Source: Nageia nagi (taxonomy: Eukaryota; Pinophyta). Taken from it: a stretch of DNA of 64,000 nt. The stretch is from NCBI GenBank assembly GCA_050084985.1, contig JBITNC010000001.1:31992001-32056000 (forward strand). Reading direction: 5' to 3'. Positions within the stretch are counted from its first letter, which is position 1, and every line of letters begins with the position of its first letter. The notes beneath the pieces were generated by a model. It did not search any database. It was not told the origin of the DNA and was given only the letters and a program-made list of their open reading frames with translations. Shown piece after piece: positions 9,527 through 21,397 of this stretch. The position numbers and the translations under genes were made by a program.

Positions 9527-10012
9527 AACACCTCTTGAGCCCAAATTACAAAAGAGGATAAAGGAAACAAATGGGTATCTAAATATGGTGTTGTTTATTA
9601 TTTTTCCTAGTTGTAAAACTATCCAAATTTGATCCCAAAAATTGTATAAAAAAAGGGAACAAATTGGATGTGTTGAGGGGGAAGCTTGCTGGAGAGTATA
9701 GTTTAGTTTTGAGGTGTTTTCAAAGGTAAAAGTGTATATGTGAATGTGAGGAGAGGTGCTAAATACTGTGGAGGTTTTATGTACTTGAATTCCACCCACT
9801 ATTTAAGAGAGATTTTATTGTTGGATGTAGCCCACATTGGGTGAATCAAGGTAAAACTTGTTTGTCTCTATGTGATTAGAGTTCCACTTTTCTTCTTTGG
9901 TTTTGCATATATGCTCTCTAATTTTTCCTTATAAGCACTTAATGAGATTTGAGTGTGGAATGATCCTGGTAGAGAATTAATGTAAAATTTTAATTCTAAG
10001 GTTTATGGATCA
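9527..10012 (+). repeat. Truncated 5' LTR of element B
   Basis: Matches about 15369-15852 of the 3' LTR, from CTCTTGAGCCCAAATT to the end TTTATGGATCA. The first part of the LTR is missing. An open-looking minus frame over this stretch (9521-9799) is only LTR sequence. Confidence 0.88.
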
Positions 10013-10197
10013 TGATAGGCATTAGGGCAATAGATTAAATTGGGATTTACCAATGTTTTGTGAGTTTTTTGTTGGGTGTTTGGAATTATGTTTACATGAA
10101 TACCAGATTGCAAAATAAGAGAGGAGAAAAGGAAATTGTAGAAGAAGATCCTAAGATTGGTTCTAGGATTTGGCTAAGAAAGCAAAGGGATATTGCC

Positions 10198-10911
10198 ATG
10201 GCCAATGAAGGAGGATCCAATTTGGAAAAGCAACTTGCTAATCTCACCACAATGTTCCAAAAGATGTATCTCTAATTTCAACATTTTCAAGAACAACAAA
10301 ATAAGAAAAATGAAGGTGAATGTAGTGAAGGTAAAAAAATAAAAAATGAGAATACAAATAGTTTCTTTCAAAAATCTTCTTTAAAGCTTGAACTTAAATT
10401 TGATTTGCCTACTTTTGATGGAGAAGTGAATGCTAAAAAAATATATCATTATATTAAGCAAATTGAAGTGTATTGTAGAATACAAAAAATTGAAAATGAT
10501 GAGGATAGGATTCAATTAGCAACTCTTAAGAAGAGTGTAAATGCACTTATTTGGTGGGAAAGTTGTATGCAAAGTGAAAATGGCTCACTTAAAGAATGTT
10601 ATGCTTCTTGGAATCATTTTGTACAATTGCTTAGAGATCAATTTTATCCATTAGACTGCCATAAAAAGATGTTCATGGAATGGCAAAGTTTCCATCAAGG
10701 CAAGGGGAAAAGTGTGCAGGAATACACTATAGAGTTTTTAAAAAGGACTAATATGCTAAGTATTTCTCTTATTTTCCAAGATGCTCTTCTAAAATATATT
10801 GGTAGTTTACATAATTATTTAAAGAATACTTTATTGATGCTTGATCCAACAGATTTAGATAAAGTTTGTGTACAAGCCACACACTTAGAAGAAAGAGGGA
10901 AATTTATCTAA
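10198..10911 (+). pseudogene. Gag capsid region (element B)
   Basis: Likely start is ATG 10198 (MANEGGSNLEKQ). The frame has one TAA at 10273 and then runs open to 10911. It contains the retrotransposon gag core: PTFDGEVNAKKIYHYIKQIE, later WWESCM and FYPLDCHKKMFMEWQSF, then GKSVQEYTIEFL. This protein would form the virus-like particle in the cytoplasm. A frameshift near 10905 separates it from the nucleocapsid region. Confidence 0.85.
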
Positions 10912-11639
10912 TAATGGAAAAAAAAATGTTTCTAATCCTAATAATTCTAAAAATAATAAGGAAAAAGAAATGGAGAAAAAGGAAACTACATCTACTGCAG
11001 AAAAAGAGAAGTCTAAAGATGTTTGTAGTCATTGTAAAAAGGAAGATCATTCAGAGGCTAAGTATTGGAAATTGCATCCTAAATTACACCCTAAACCTAA
11101 AGGTAAAAAAAAAAAAAGCAAATGCTATTGCTAAAGAAATTGAATATGGTTCTAAAATAAATGAGAAAATGGCATGTATGGTCTTGCATAATTCATCTAA
11201 TGAAGATGAAGAAAAGAAGAAAATTAAACTTTTTCATATTAAAGTACAAGATAAGAAAATAAGGATTGATATATTATTTGATCTTGGTTCATAACCTAAC
11301 CTAATTTCTAAGAAATATGTAAGATCACTTACACTCACTGCTCAACCACATCCACACCCCTATCCATTGGGATGAGTTCATAAAAAGTCTAAGTTGGAGG
11401 TAACTAGATAATGTAAATTGAAATTTGGAATTAACATGGATTACATTGTTGAGGTTTTACTTGATGTTGTACCTTTGGATATTTGTGGGATTGTGCTTGT
11501 AAGTACTTATTTATGGGATAGAGATTTTTTATTCTATAGAAAGGAAAATAAATATGAACTCACAAAATATGGAGTTGAATACATAGTTAGTGTTCATCAA
11601 AAAAAGAAAAAGAATATTTCTTTGATTACTACAAGATAA
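10912..11639 (+). pseudogene. Nucleocapsid zinc finger and protease (element B)
   Basis: A CSHCKKEDHSEAKYWKLHP stretch at about 11020-11090 resembles the chromovirus CCHC knuckle, but the last cysteine is Tyr. The protease region has IDILFDLGS at about 11265-11294, with Leu in the D-T/S-G site, then a TAA. Its C-terminal part, with DRDFLFYRKENKYEL, is open at 11418-11639. Lys/Ala-rich sequence lies between. Inactive. Confidence 0.75.
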
Positions 11640-11681
11640 GCAAAAAGACTAATTAATATAGGAAAAATATTTGCACTTGCA

Positions 11682-12654
11682 ATGGTGAGATCTCAAAATG
11701 AAGTGGAAATAATTAAGGCACTTGATGAATGTGAAGCTCAATACAAAGATGAAGTTAAAGAGGTAATTTCTAAGTTCGAGGATTTATTCCAAATTCCTAA
11801 AGAATTTCCACCTAAAAGAGATATACAAGATGAGATTCAATTACATACTGATGTTGCACTTCCTAATATTGGTTTGTATAGACATTATTTTATGGAAAAT
11901 GAAGAAATTAAGAAACAAATTAAGGAATTTCTAGATAAAAGAGTCATTATACCAAGCACATCACCATGTGGTTCTCTTATTGTTATAATTCCAAAGAAAG
12001 ATGATACTTGGCATATGTGTGTGGATTACAGGGCATTAACAAAATCATAGTTAAAAATTGATATACATTGCCACATATTGATGATTTAATGTACCAATTA
12101 CAAAAAGCTAAAATATTTACAAAACTTGATTTAAGGATTGGTTATCATCAAGTATGGGTTAAATAAGAGGATGCTTGGAAACTACTTTTAAAACTAGGGA
12201 AAGATTATTTGAATGGTTGGTTTTACCATTTGGTTTATGTAATGCTCCTACTACTTTTATGAGAGTGGTGAATGAGGTTTGGAGGTCTTTCATTAATGAT
12301 TTTGTTATTGTGTATCTTGATGATATTCTCATTTATAACAATGATTGGGATGATCATAAGGTGCATATTTGTAAATTTTTTGAAGTTTTAAGGGAAGATT
12401 AACTCTATTTGAAGATGTCTAAGTGTGAGTTTGCCAACAAATGTTTAATCTATCTTGACCACATTGTAGGTAAAGGTAAATTGAGGATAGATTCTACCAA
12501 AGTTGAGGCTATGTTGAAATGGTCTACTCCCACTAATGTGATTGAAACTAGGAGTTTTCTTGGAGTTGTGCAATATTTGTGCAAGTTTATTGCTAAGTTT
12601 TCTATTATGACTTCTCCACTCCATGTTATTACAAGGAAGAGTCATAGATTTTAG
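11682..12654 (+). pseudogene. Reverse transcriptase (element B)
   Basis: The N-terminal part to 12050 has IKEFLDKRVIIPSTSPCGS and MCVDYRALTK. A frameshifted piece follows (KLDLRIGYHQV) with a TAA near 12163. The palm is open at 12175-12402, with LPFGLCNAPTTFMRVVNEV and YLDDILIY, so the catalytic Asp pair is present. The thumb/connection continues at 12409-12654 (KCEFANKC, RSFLGVVQYL). A stop at 12400 and the frameshift kill the frame. Confidence 0.88.
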
Positions 12655-13090
12655 TGCGGAGGAAAATAACAATATTCTTTTGATTTACTTAAAAAATTCA
12701 ATAATGCTCTAGTGTTTGCTTTTTCTAATCCTTAAAAGTCTTTTGAAATTGAAACAATGCAAGTGACTATGTTATGGGTGCAGTTTCATTATAGGAAAGA
12801 CATATGGTTTTTTATCACTCAAAAATGTTCAATAGTACAGTAAAAACTATCCCACTTATGACAAAGAGTTATTTGCATTAGTTCAAAGTGTGAAGAAATG
12901 GAAACATTATTTGGTTAGTAAAGAGTCAATAATTCACATAGATCATCAACCCTTATAGTATTTACAATCACAATCTAAATTGCAACAATCTAGACACTTT
13001 TGTTGGATGGGATTTTTGCAACAATTTCATTTAGTGATTAGATATAAAAAGGGTTATCAAAATAAGATTGTTGATATGATATCTAGACCA
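12655..13090 (+). pseudogene. RNase H region, heavily degraded (element B)
   Basis: Only fragments can be read in changing frames, including KKWKHYL-like and a HQPL-like segment around 12890-12960, as expected between the RT connection and integrase. Many stops. Confidence 0.55.
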
Positions 13091-13136
13091 CCAATACTGG
13101 TAGCTATTATTATTCTACAAAATAGTTCTTTGATGC

Positions 13137-14100
13137 ATGAGGATTATAAAGAATAATATGTTGATGATCTTGATTTACAAAGCATATAATCATAAATTGA
13201 GTCTTGCTAATGAGGTTTGGAATATTCACTTTCATGTACATGATGGATTACTTTATCATTTGGGAAAACTTTGTATCCCTATTGAAGAGACAAATGATTT
13301 GATTAGGGAAGCTCACACTTCTCATATTTCAAGGCACTTTGGTGTTGCTAAGATTCTTGCTAATTTGCAAAGGTATTGTTATTGGCCTAAAATGCAGGAA
13401 CATCTATTCAGGTATATCAGAGGTTGTATGTTATTTAGTTAACAAATCTAGAAATAGGAAGTGGGATCTTTATATGCCATTATCTATTCCTACAAGACCA
13501 TGGAAGAGTATTTATATGGATTTTAATGGAGGTTTCATGTTTCTAAGAGAAGAAACGATTATTTGTTTATGGTTGTGGATAGATTCAGTAAAATGTGCAT
13601 ACTAATTTCATGTAAAAAGATTATGACAAGTCAGGAGGCTACTAATCTCTTCTTTACTCATGTGTAGATACAATTTGGTCTTTCTAATTCTATCATTTTT
13701 GATAGGGACTCCAATTTTCTTGGTAAATTTTGGATTTCTTTATGGGGAAAGATGGACACTAAGCTATACAGGAGTACAACATTCCATCCATAGATAGATT
13801 GACAAATAGATATGGTAAATAGGATAGTGATACACCTTTTACAAGGTTATTGTGGTAAGCATCCTAAGACTTAGGATGAATATTTGAGCTATATACAACA
13901 TGTATATAATCAAGATATACACTCTTCTACTAACAAATCACCTTTTGAAACATGTTTTGGTTATTTGACAAAGTCACCTTTCAATATGGCTTTTTCTTCA
14001 TCTAGTGATGGACATGGTGTTCTTCATAGTGAGGAGGAGTGGAAAAAGTATTTTATTGAAAGGATCAAGTTGATTTATCATATGGTGAAGGAATAATTGG
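13137..14100 (+). pseudogene. Integrase (element B)
   Basis: The zinc-binding part has HTSHISRHFGVAKILANLQR, then YYWPKM-like sequence and a decayed CxxC. The core shows SIYMDFNGG (first Asp) in a shifted frame at 13339-13605, then DRDSNFLG-like sequence at about 13700, where the second Asp is kept. HFYNQ-type C-terminal core sequence is open at 13884-14096 (YIQHVYNQDIHSSTNKSPFE). It has several frameshifts and stops. It is related to, but not the same as, the integrase of element H. Confidence 0.82.
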
Positions 14101-14588
14101 AGAAGATTCAAACAAAGTACAAAGAGAGTCATGATCTTCATAGAGTGGATCACAAATTTCAAGTTGGGGATCAAGTATGGCTTCATCTTAGCAAGGAAAG
14201 ATAACATCATAAGGGTAAAAAGTTGAAACCAATAAGGTATGGGCCTTTTACAATCATTGATCAAATGGGTGATAATGCATTTTAGTTAGACCTTGCATCT
14301 TATATGCAAATTTATTCTATGATTAACATGGAGAATTTGAAGTTCTATGAACCAACCTTGGTTGCAAAAGATACATCTATCATGTTGCCATTTATAAAGG
14401 ATTTAGCACCTGAGCAAATGAGTGTTTTATCTAAGAATGCCATGTTGGAAAAGAAAAAGAGGTCATATTGCAATGGTGAACATGAGGTGTGGCATATTAG
14501 ATTGAAGGGCCAACACCCATACAAGGCCAATTGGTATGCAGTTGATCGAGTGAGGGAGCTCTACTCTCACCTTATTCCATCATCCTAA
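14101..14588 (+). pseudogene. Integrase C-terminus with degraded chromodomain (element B)
   Basis: At about 14150-14300 the frame reads DHKFQVGDQVWLHLSKER and later KLKPIRYGPFTI, the usual GPY/F module. The open frame 14304-14588 ends with EVWHIRLKGQHPYKANWY and LYSHLIPSS, resembling the W-K-G-x-P-x-x-x-x-W core and tail of a chromodomain. Chromodomains direct chromovirus integration to modified chromatin. Confidence 0.65.
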
Positions 14589-14915
14589 GTGCCTTTGGGG
14601 TCAAAATATTTCTCTCAATGTGGAGGAATGATCTAAACTTTGGATCTCATAATGTTCTAGAATTTCATTTTAGTATGATCTATATGTTCAAATCATTACT
14701 AGCTTTCTGATGCTTCTTTTGGATTATGATTTCATCTCCATATGAGGAAGATATGAAGGTTTAAAGTTGAAATGTTACTTTTTTTTAATTGAAAAAAGGT
14801 AAAAAAAAAATATAATAATATTTGAAAAATTGTATTGGTGGAAATATTAAATTGTGGGACCCACCACTTGATAGAATGAGGATGACCTCATGTTTAAATT
14901 CCAAGGGGGCGATTA

Positions 14916-15852
14916 TGTGGAGCTCATGTAGGTTGTAAAGGTCAATGGAGACTACTGTATGGATGTTGACATGGAAGGTGGAATTAGTGGTGGGTGTGGG
15001 GGTCATGTAGTGTTAGGCATAAGAAGTATAAAATACCTCCCACCACTCATTGATAGATAGCCTTCAAACATCTAGCAGATAAAACACGACATGCTCATCG
15101 TTAATTGCAAAGTCACCTACCATGTGATAGCCAAGATTTCATTACCAATCATAGTTTTTTAACCACTTATAGAAGGTGCCAAGTGGTGCATTTGTTATTG
15201 TATCCACACTTTTTTAATTATTTTTCATGTGATTTGATTTCTCTAAGGTGTTTTAAATATTTTTATTATTTATAGCTCCTATTATTGGGTTGATTATTAT
15301 TTTGTAAGCATGTACCAGTCCAAAGAGCATGATTTTTCCTATTTGGAGGCTTATATTGGAAGATTTTGTAAACCTCTTGAGCCCAAATTGAAGAAGAGGA
15401 TAAAGGATCCAAATGGGTATCCAAATATGGTATTTTTTGTTATTTTTCCTATTGCAAAACCATGCAAATTTGATCCCAAAAATTGTATAAAAAAGGGAGC
15501 AAATTAGATGTGTGGGGGGGGGGGGGGGGAAGCTTGTTGGAGAGTATAGTTCAATTTTGAGGTATTTTTAAGAGCTTAAAGTGTGTATGTGAATGTGAGG
15601 AGAGGTGTTGAATACTATGGAGGTCTTATGTACATCCATTGTTGAAGAGAGCTTTTATTGTTGGGTGTAGCCTACACTAGATGAACTAGAGTAAAACTTA
15701 CTTGTCTTTATGTGATTGGAATTCTACTTTTCTTCTTTATTTTTGCATATTTGTTATCTAATTTTTCCTTACAATCAATTAATGAGATTTGAACATAGAT
15801 TGATCCTGTAGAGAATTAAATATAAAATTTTAATTCTAAGGTTTACGGATTA
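14916..15852 (+). repeat. 3' LTR of element B
   Basis: Starts TGTGGAGCTC just after a purine tract AAGGGGGCG (14903-14911) and ends near TTTACGGATTA. The second half matches 9527-10012. It contains a 16-base G run at 15514-15529 where the 5' LTR has only a short G tract. Confidence 0.85.
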
Positions 15853-16001
15853 GTGGTAGAAGGTTGTGAACAAAAGTAGTCAAACCAGGGAGGTTTGAAG
15901 AAGTGGTAATATGATAAAGATGTATCAAACTCTATTTGAAAACCAAAATCCTTGAGTTATTGTTATGTTACCACTAAACATTCTATATAATAATAGAGAG
16001 G

Positions 16002-16478
16002 TCATACAATAAACCTTTGCATAAGTAAATGCATGAGGAACAATACAAAACTTCTAATGCAATACAAATCAAGCAAGAAATGGCTCCAAGTAAACAAGAT
16101 TAGGAGTATTGGTGGCTCATAAAAATAAGGAAGGCTCAACATAATAAATTCCTTAGAATTATTGATATGATCATATAATAATATTTGATCCTCATAAAAG
16201 TTAGCATCTTTAATGTGTGACTCAATGGAGAGAGAAGAAATGCCATCCAAAATATCATCAACTATCTCATTGGGTGGAGGAGGTGTCTAGGAAGCTAGAG
16301 AGTTTTCCACTTCTTTCATATCTATAGATAATTTTTGCATGAGTTGATATGCCTCCTTGATCTAAGAAATAAAATAGTTAACATCTAGTTGAGTGTTAAG
16401 AATATGGACTTGAGCAACCAATTTGTTGGATACATGGATGAGATGTGCAATTGACTTGGCTAACCTAAGTATAGCCAT
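16002..16478 (-). pseudogene. Degraded unknown protein frame
   Basis: On the minus strand a continuous frame starts at ATG 16478 (MAILRLAKSIAHLIHVSNKL) and is broken only by two TAG stops. It goes on with MQKLSIDMKEVENSLAS, a Pro-rich TPPPPNE, and DDILDGISSLSIESHIKDAN. The first part is helical in character. I do not recognise it; it could be an extra frame of a lost retrotransposon. No RT or integrase lies beside it. Confidence 0.4.
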
Positions 16479-16499
16479 GATCAAAATTACTTAATGTTA

Positions 16500-17369
16500 T
16501 ACATCTCTTAATAATAAATTTATGCTTTTTAAATGATCCAATTTAGAAATACAATCCCAACACTTTTTGTGGATTCAAAATTAAATTACAAATATGTAAG
16601 ATATTCCATTAATTGCCAAATACTCCAATATTTAATTTTACACCATAAAAAACTTTAGGAAGGTATAATTTTAATCAAAATATTAAATACCTTAGTAGCT
16701 TATAAAAATAAATGATTTGCATCAAATATGATTATAAAAAACTGAATGAGGTATCAATCCACAAAATGCAATTATGCTAAAAACGTTGAGCATTTTATGA
16801 ATTTTTTTAAGTATACAAAAAGTATTTGGTCTGCCCAATGGTATTCAATGTCAAATCATGATGAAGCTATATGAATACAAGAGATTAGAAGTCTTAAAGT
16901 TGCAAATTTAAGAATATGCATTATTTATTAAAATAAATGATCAAAATATATTCTTGTAGGAAGAGTTTAAATTTGATTTTATTTGAAAGATTTTCCTACT
17001 TTGGCTATGGTGAACCTCTTAAATAATTCTAGACTATGCTACCTAGATTTGGTTCAATAATACATTTAGAGTGATGCCTCTGCATTTCTTGGTGCACCTG
17101 TATGAACTACTATGGATCATTATTTGCATATATTATGAGAAAATAGTTTTTAAATTCAATAAATACTTCATCCAAAATCAAAATCCCATCCTAATTCCAT
17201 CTCAATAAATATGACAACAAGACTAGCCAAGTACAGACTTGGAAAATTGAATTAGGATAAGAATACAAGAATGAATCTAACTCAATTTCCATGATAATCT
17301 ACTATATATTGATAGAAAATAATATTCAAGTGAGGCTCAAGGATGAGCCTCCATTAATGTTAGGGAGGA
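16500..17369. other. AT-rich relic DNA, nothing recognisable
   Basis: No long frame, LTR pair or RNA gene was seen. Near the right end (17333-17352) GAGGCTCAAGGATGAGCCTC forms a short inverted repeat just before a purine tract, as found at the 3' end of some retroelements. Confidence 0.35.
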
Positions 17370-17835
17370 TGTTAGCAGGAGAGAATTTCAAAAGACATAG
17401 TACTGATTGATAACTGATAATTTGGAACTATCTCTGCACTTGGTAACTTAATGAATGATTTTGGATACAATAATGATGAACTTAACTAATATGTCACCAC
17501 CTTGATTGTGAATCATTATGAAGTAGCACTCTAAATAGTCAATCATTATCCCAAATAGCTTCATGGGTCATATTAAAGTTAAAAAAATGATCAAGTTAAG
17601 AAGACCAATAAGAGAGTAATAAGAGAATAGGAAGAGAAGTGCTAAGAATAATAATATTAAATAAGTATAAAGGCTAATACCTAAAATAAATTGTAACTTA
17701 TTATAGTCACCAAATTAGTGAAATTTGTATTAAGTGATTTAACTCATTAATAAAGAGATCCCTTATTTAAATTCATGTTATTTTTCTACTTTCTCCAATA
17801 TTTATGTCTTTTTGTTGGTATCTTTTTGTAAACAA
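17370..17835 (+). repeat. Possible solo or 3' LTR
   Basis: TGTTAGCAGGAGAG at 17370 directly follows the purine-rich TTAGGGAGGA, which looks like a polypurine tract plus LTR start. An AATAAAGAG polyadenylation-like signal is near 17750, and the sequence may end near GTAAACA. No second copy was seen, so this is tentative. Confidence 0.35.
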
Positions 17836-19139
17836 AATCCTTAATCTCATTTATAGGAAAGAACCCTTCAATTTGTATAATGATGAAATCCAAAATTGGT
17901 CAATAATAATATTCCTTCCTAATATTGAATAATTTTTTTTATCTTTAATGCTCTCTTAGGTTCTCTCATTCTTGGCCTCTCGATGTTAGTTAAACTAAGA
18001 AGTTCACTATCTCCACAAGTCATATAAAAGGTCCTTATAAATTAAAATAAAACCTTATAATAGGAGAATAACATAGTTTAATAAAAAATTAACATAATAC
18101 TACCTTTTTTAACAATGATAAGGTTCAACTCAAAGAGGTTAGGGATAATAATGCATCCTTGTACATACTTTATTCTCTATTCATCATTACGCATCCCAAA
18201 TCCATAGAAATAGGGAGTGCCTAAAAATACAATAACCACATTAGTTAAATCATGCTTTTTATTTGTATCATTATAATATGTATGTCAATAATAATATTTG
18301 TGATACTTTTAAAACTATTACCATTTAAAGTAATTTTATGCTATTTTGCAAATCAAATTTGAGTTAATAGTTATGGTTACAAGTCCCTGTATTTTCAATT
18401 AATAAGGTGGTCTTGCATGTATATTGATTCATAAAAATTGTATAAATAATTTTTTTAAATATAATTCTACCTCTATGCAATAATAAGTGTGCATGCCCCA
18501 ATGTTAGAACTCCTTATTTCATTGGAAATCCCTAGTTATCACATCCTCCCATAATTTTGAAGATATATCCCTTGAACTCTTGAAAAGTAAGAGTTCCATA
18601 AATAAAATTGCATTCTACATATTGATATAATTGTAAATGTGATTGAAAAGTGCCCCATTAATAACAATATAATATACTATTGTAAAGTGTATACCTATCC
18701 AAAGGAATCATCTTTGATCTCCTATGCAAGTCTCTTGCAAAAAAAGGTATGCATGCATATATAACAAACCAAAGAATAAATCATACAAACATAGGGAAAG
18801 AAAGCTACACCTATAATCCTAAATCTGAATAATAAGTTCATAAATTATATTTCCCCTTGATAACCACATGATGAATGCTAATATATTAAAATGTACATAT
18901 ATAAAAATAATTCAAAATTAAAATACATTGCAAAAGGCTCTAATAGGGAGATAAAACTTTAAACCTCATAAAATTAAAAGGATTTGTCTAACCATTTCTC
19001 TACATCCACTTACTAGATACATAAAGTAATATGATAATCAAAATAAAATCAAACATAAAAAGAAAAATGGAACTCATAGGTTTTAATCATCATCGATCTC
19101 AAGCTTCTTCTAGAGTCTAGTGCTAGGATTGGTAATATT
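17836..19139. other. AT-rich relic DNA, nothing recognisable
   Basis: No gene, LTR pair or structured repeat could be supported. Stops are dense in all frames. Confidence 0.35.
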
Positions 19140-19245
19140 AAATTGCATTTGAAGTTAAGTCATACTAAAATAAGCAAAAGAGTTAATATTTTTACAAAGT
19201 AAGTTTAAATTGCATTTGAAGTTAAGTCATATTAAAATAATCACT
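19140..19245. repeat. Short tandem duplication, period about 67 bp
   Basis: AAATTGCATTTGAAGTTAAG occurs at about 19140 and again at about 19207, followed each time by TCATA(C/T)TAAAATAA. Confidence 0.7.
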
Positions 19246-20142
19246 AAACTTATTTCCTATAAAGGTGAGAGGTTATGCATCATCAAATATATGACATGAA
19301 ATGACATAATCTTGAATCCTTGATAGGTGGTAATATACTTGTGTCAATCTTGATTAGTGTTTCTAAACACCACCTATCATCTTTGTATTTTGTTATACTT
19401 TGAGCTTTGCATTCCTATTATTTTTCATCCATTCATGATTGATTTAGTTAAAATAATTTTTTACATATTTGAAATGATATATTTACTTTATTAAATAAAT
19501 GGTCTTTTCCATGTGCACTCTTATCTACCTTTACATTTTATGGTAATAGGTCATTTCAGCATCACAATAAGCCTAAGGAGGAACCTTAGCACTAGACTTA
19601 TTTCCTATAAATGTGGAGAGGTTATGCATGATCAAATATATGACATGAAATGATATAATCTAGAATCCTTGATAGGTGGAAATATACTTGTGTCAATCTT
19701 GATCAGTATTTCTAAATTCCACCTATCATATTTAGATTTTATTATACATTGAGCTTTGTATTCCTATGATTTTTTACCCCTTAATGATTGAGATTCATCA
19801 CATCAAAGGTGGGATGATGACATCAAGTGAAAGGGTGATATATTATAGAATGGTAATTGGACATTATCATTAGGTTTTTAGCATCATATTTGGGTTGAGA
19901 TCATATTGGTGGCTCCATATTTTAGGAAATCTTATTGTTCATTATCTTTCAATCAAATTTCACCTTCATTCATCATCACATGTAAAGTACAGGTTTGTAT
20001 CTTCTATTAATCTAGTTTTGATAAGTCAAGGTAAAGTAGGCTATTGTCATCCTTCATGCCATCAATTTCCTATTATTTTTATTTAATTAAAAAATTTAAT
20101 TATTTTGTAAATAACCTTAATAATTATTATTTTATTTTAACA
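19245..20142 (+). repeat. 5' LTR of element C with internal duplication
   Basis: From about 19440 to 20142 it matches the 3' LTR (about 47030-47707). The block at 19250-19440 (CTTATTTCCTATAAA, GATAGGTGG, TTGTGTCAATCTTGAT) is a second copy of 19596-19790, so the LTR has a duplication of about 350-bp period or is joined to part of another copy. The left end is uncertain; the end is TAACA, followed by the PBS. Confidence 0.75.
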
Positions 20143-20144
20143 AT

Positions 20145-20154
20145 TGGTGAACCC
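20145..20154 (+). promoter_or_regulatory. Primer binding site of element C
   Basis: TGGTGAACCC lies two bases after the LTR end. Similar TTGGTGAACCC-type sites occur in Tat-type elements; the tRNA was not identified. Confidence 0.65.
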
Positions 20155-20289
20155 AAATTCTTTTTGATACATCACATTATCCTTCACTAGTTGCACCAAA
20201 ACCTTAGGGTTTTGGATAGGACTAATCTTGCATTTTGAGTGTTTCAAAAATAGAACCTACTTAGTTTCTCACCATTTTCAATAGATTTG

Positions 20290-21390
20290 ATAAGGCCACC
20301 AGATCTAATCTCAAAGAGATGCTATATGGAAATAGTTGTTCCACCCATGATTAGGGATTCAATACATTATGTGATAAGATTCATAATACTAGGGCACTTG
20401 ATCTATAAGTAAAACCTATTTTTGATACATATAATTGTGAGGGAGATCCTATGGCTAATATCAAGGCTTTTGATATGAAATTTGAAATGAAAATTAGGAT
20501 GAATGATAATTTAATGGCCAAATACTTCCCTATTATATTAAAATTTAAGAGGTGATGCACTTAATTGGTACTTATCTTTACTTGCTATATTGATTAATTA
20601 CTATGTACAAGTTATCTCAAAATTCTATATGCATTTCAAATATCATGGCCTATACAAATGATAGTTTCAAATCTAGTTAGTACCATTCAAGGTCCAAATG
20701 ATTGATATGATAAATTTTCTAAAAGATTTTAGAAAATATGGATCATGTTTCTTGAAACCCTATCTTATTCTCATGTCACATCCATATTTATTCACAACAT
20801 CCATCCTAAACTAAAATTCATAGCCCTAGATTACATGACTTAACCCTTTATCAAGATTGTACATAGGCTTACCCAAAAAGAGAAGTACTTAGTTGATATG
20901 GGTGACTTGAAATATGGAAACCCTAGCAAAGAAATTATGGGAGGTAGATATTAGAAGAAGAAAGATAAAGAAGTACATGCCATAAAAGAACCCTCATCCA
21001 AAGAGAAAAAAAAAGGAGTCAAGCAAAGCAAAATTCCAAGAATAAAATAGGTTACCTTTGGCTCCTATCATTATGTGTAAGGACTATTTACAAATAAGAC
21101 TAATCAAACCTAATTCAAATAAGAGCTAGATCCACATGATGATAAACCTAGTTGGTACAATAAAGAAATATTTTATGAATATCATTAGGTAAAAGGTCAC
21201 ATAACAAATGTGCTTATGATCTTGAGAAAGGAATTATAGATATTGCTAGATGATGGTAAGATACAATATGAAGCTCATGCAGTAGATTCTACGGATGCCA
21301 AAACACTCACAAAAATATCATCTTCAACCAAAAACCATGTAGTGCCTCTAGGAGAAGAAGACCAAGAGGGCTTGTCAATCTGGCTATAGC
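20290..21390 (+). pseudogene. Gag region (element C)
   Basis: Broken frame with FDTYNCEGDPMANIKAFD (the Y-x-G-x-x-D-P-x-x-H/N motif of gag), then IHNIHPKLKFIALDYM. A Lys-rich stretch and a degraded knuckle (FYEYHxVKGH, normally CxYHxxxGH) follow near 21175-21200. Several stops, mostly TAG or TAA. Confidence 0.65.
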
Positions 21391-21397
21391 AAAGCAA

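Larger units (their letters stand above)
9527..15852 (+). mobile_element. Element B: chromovirus-like Ty3/gypsy retrotransposon
   Basis: Gag, zinc-finger/protease, RT, RNase H, integrase and a chromodomain-like tail lie in order on the + strand between two related LTRs (partial 5' copy 9527-10012, full 3' copy 14916-15852). All coding parts have stops or frameshifts. The 5' LTR lacks roughly its first half and directly abuts the LTR of element A. The LTR copies are clearly diverged, so the insertion is old. Confidence 0.9.

Noticed and set aside
9521-9799. Minus-strand 92-codon frame
   Set aside because: Falls in LTR sequence of element B; no conservation as protein in the other LTR.
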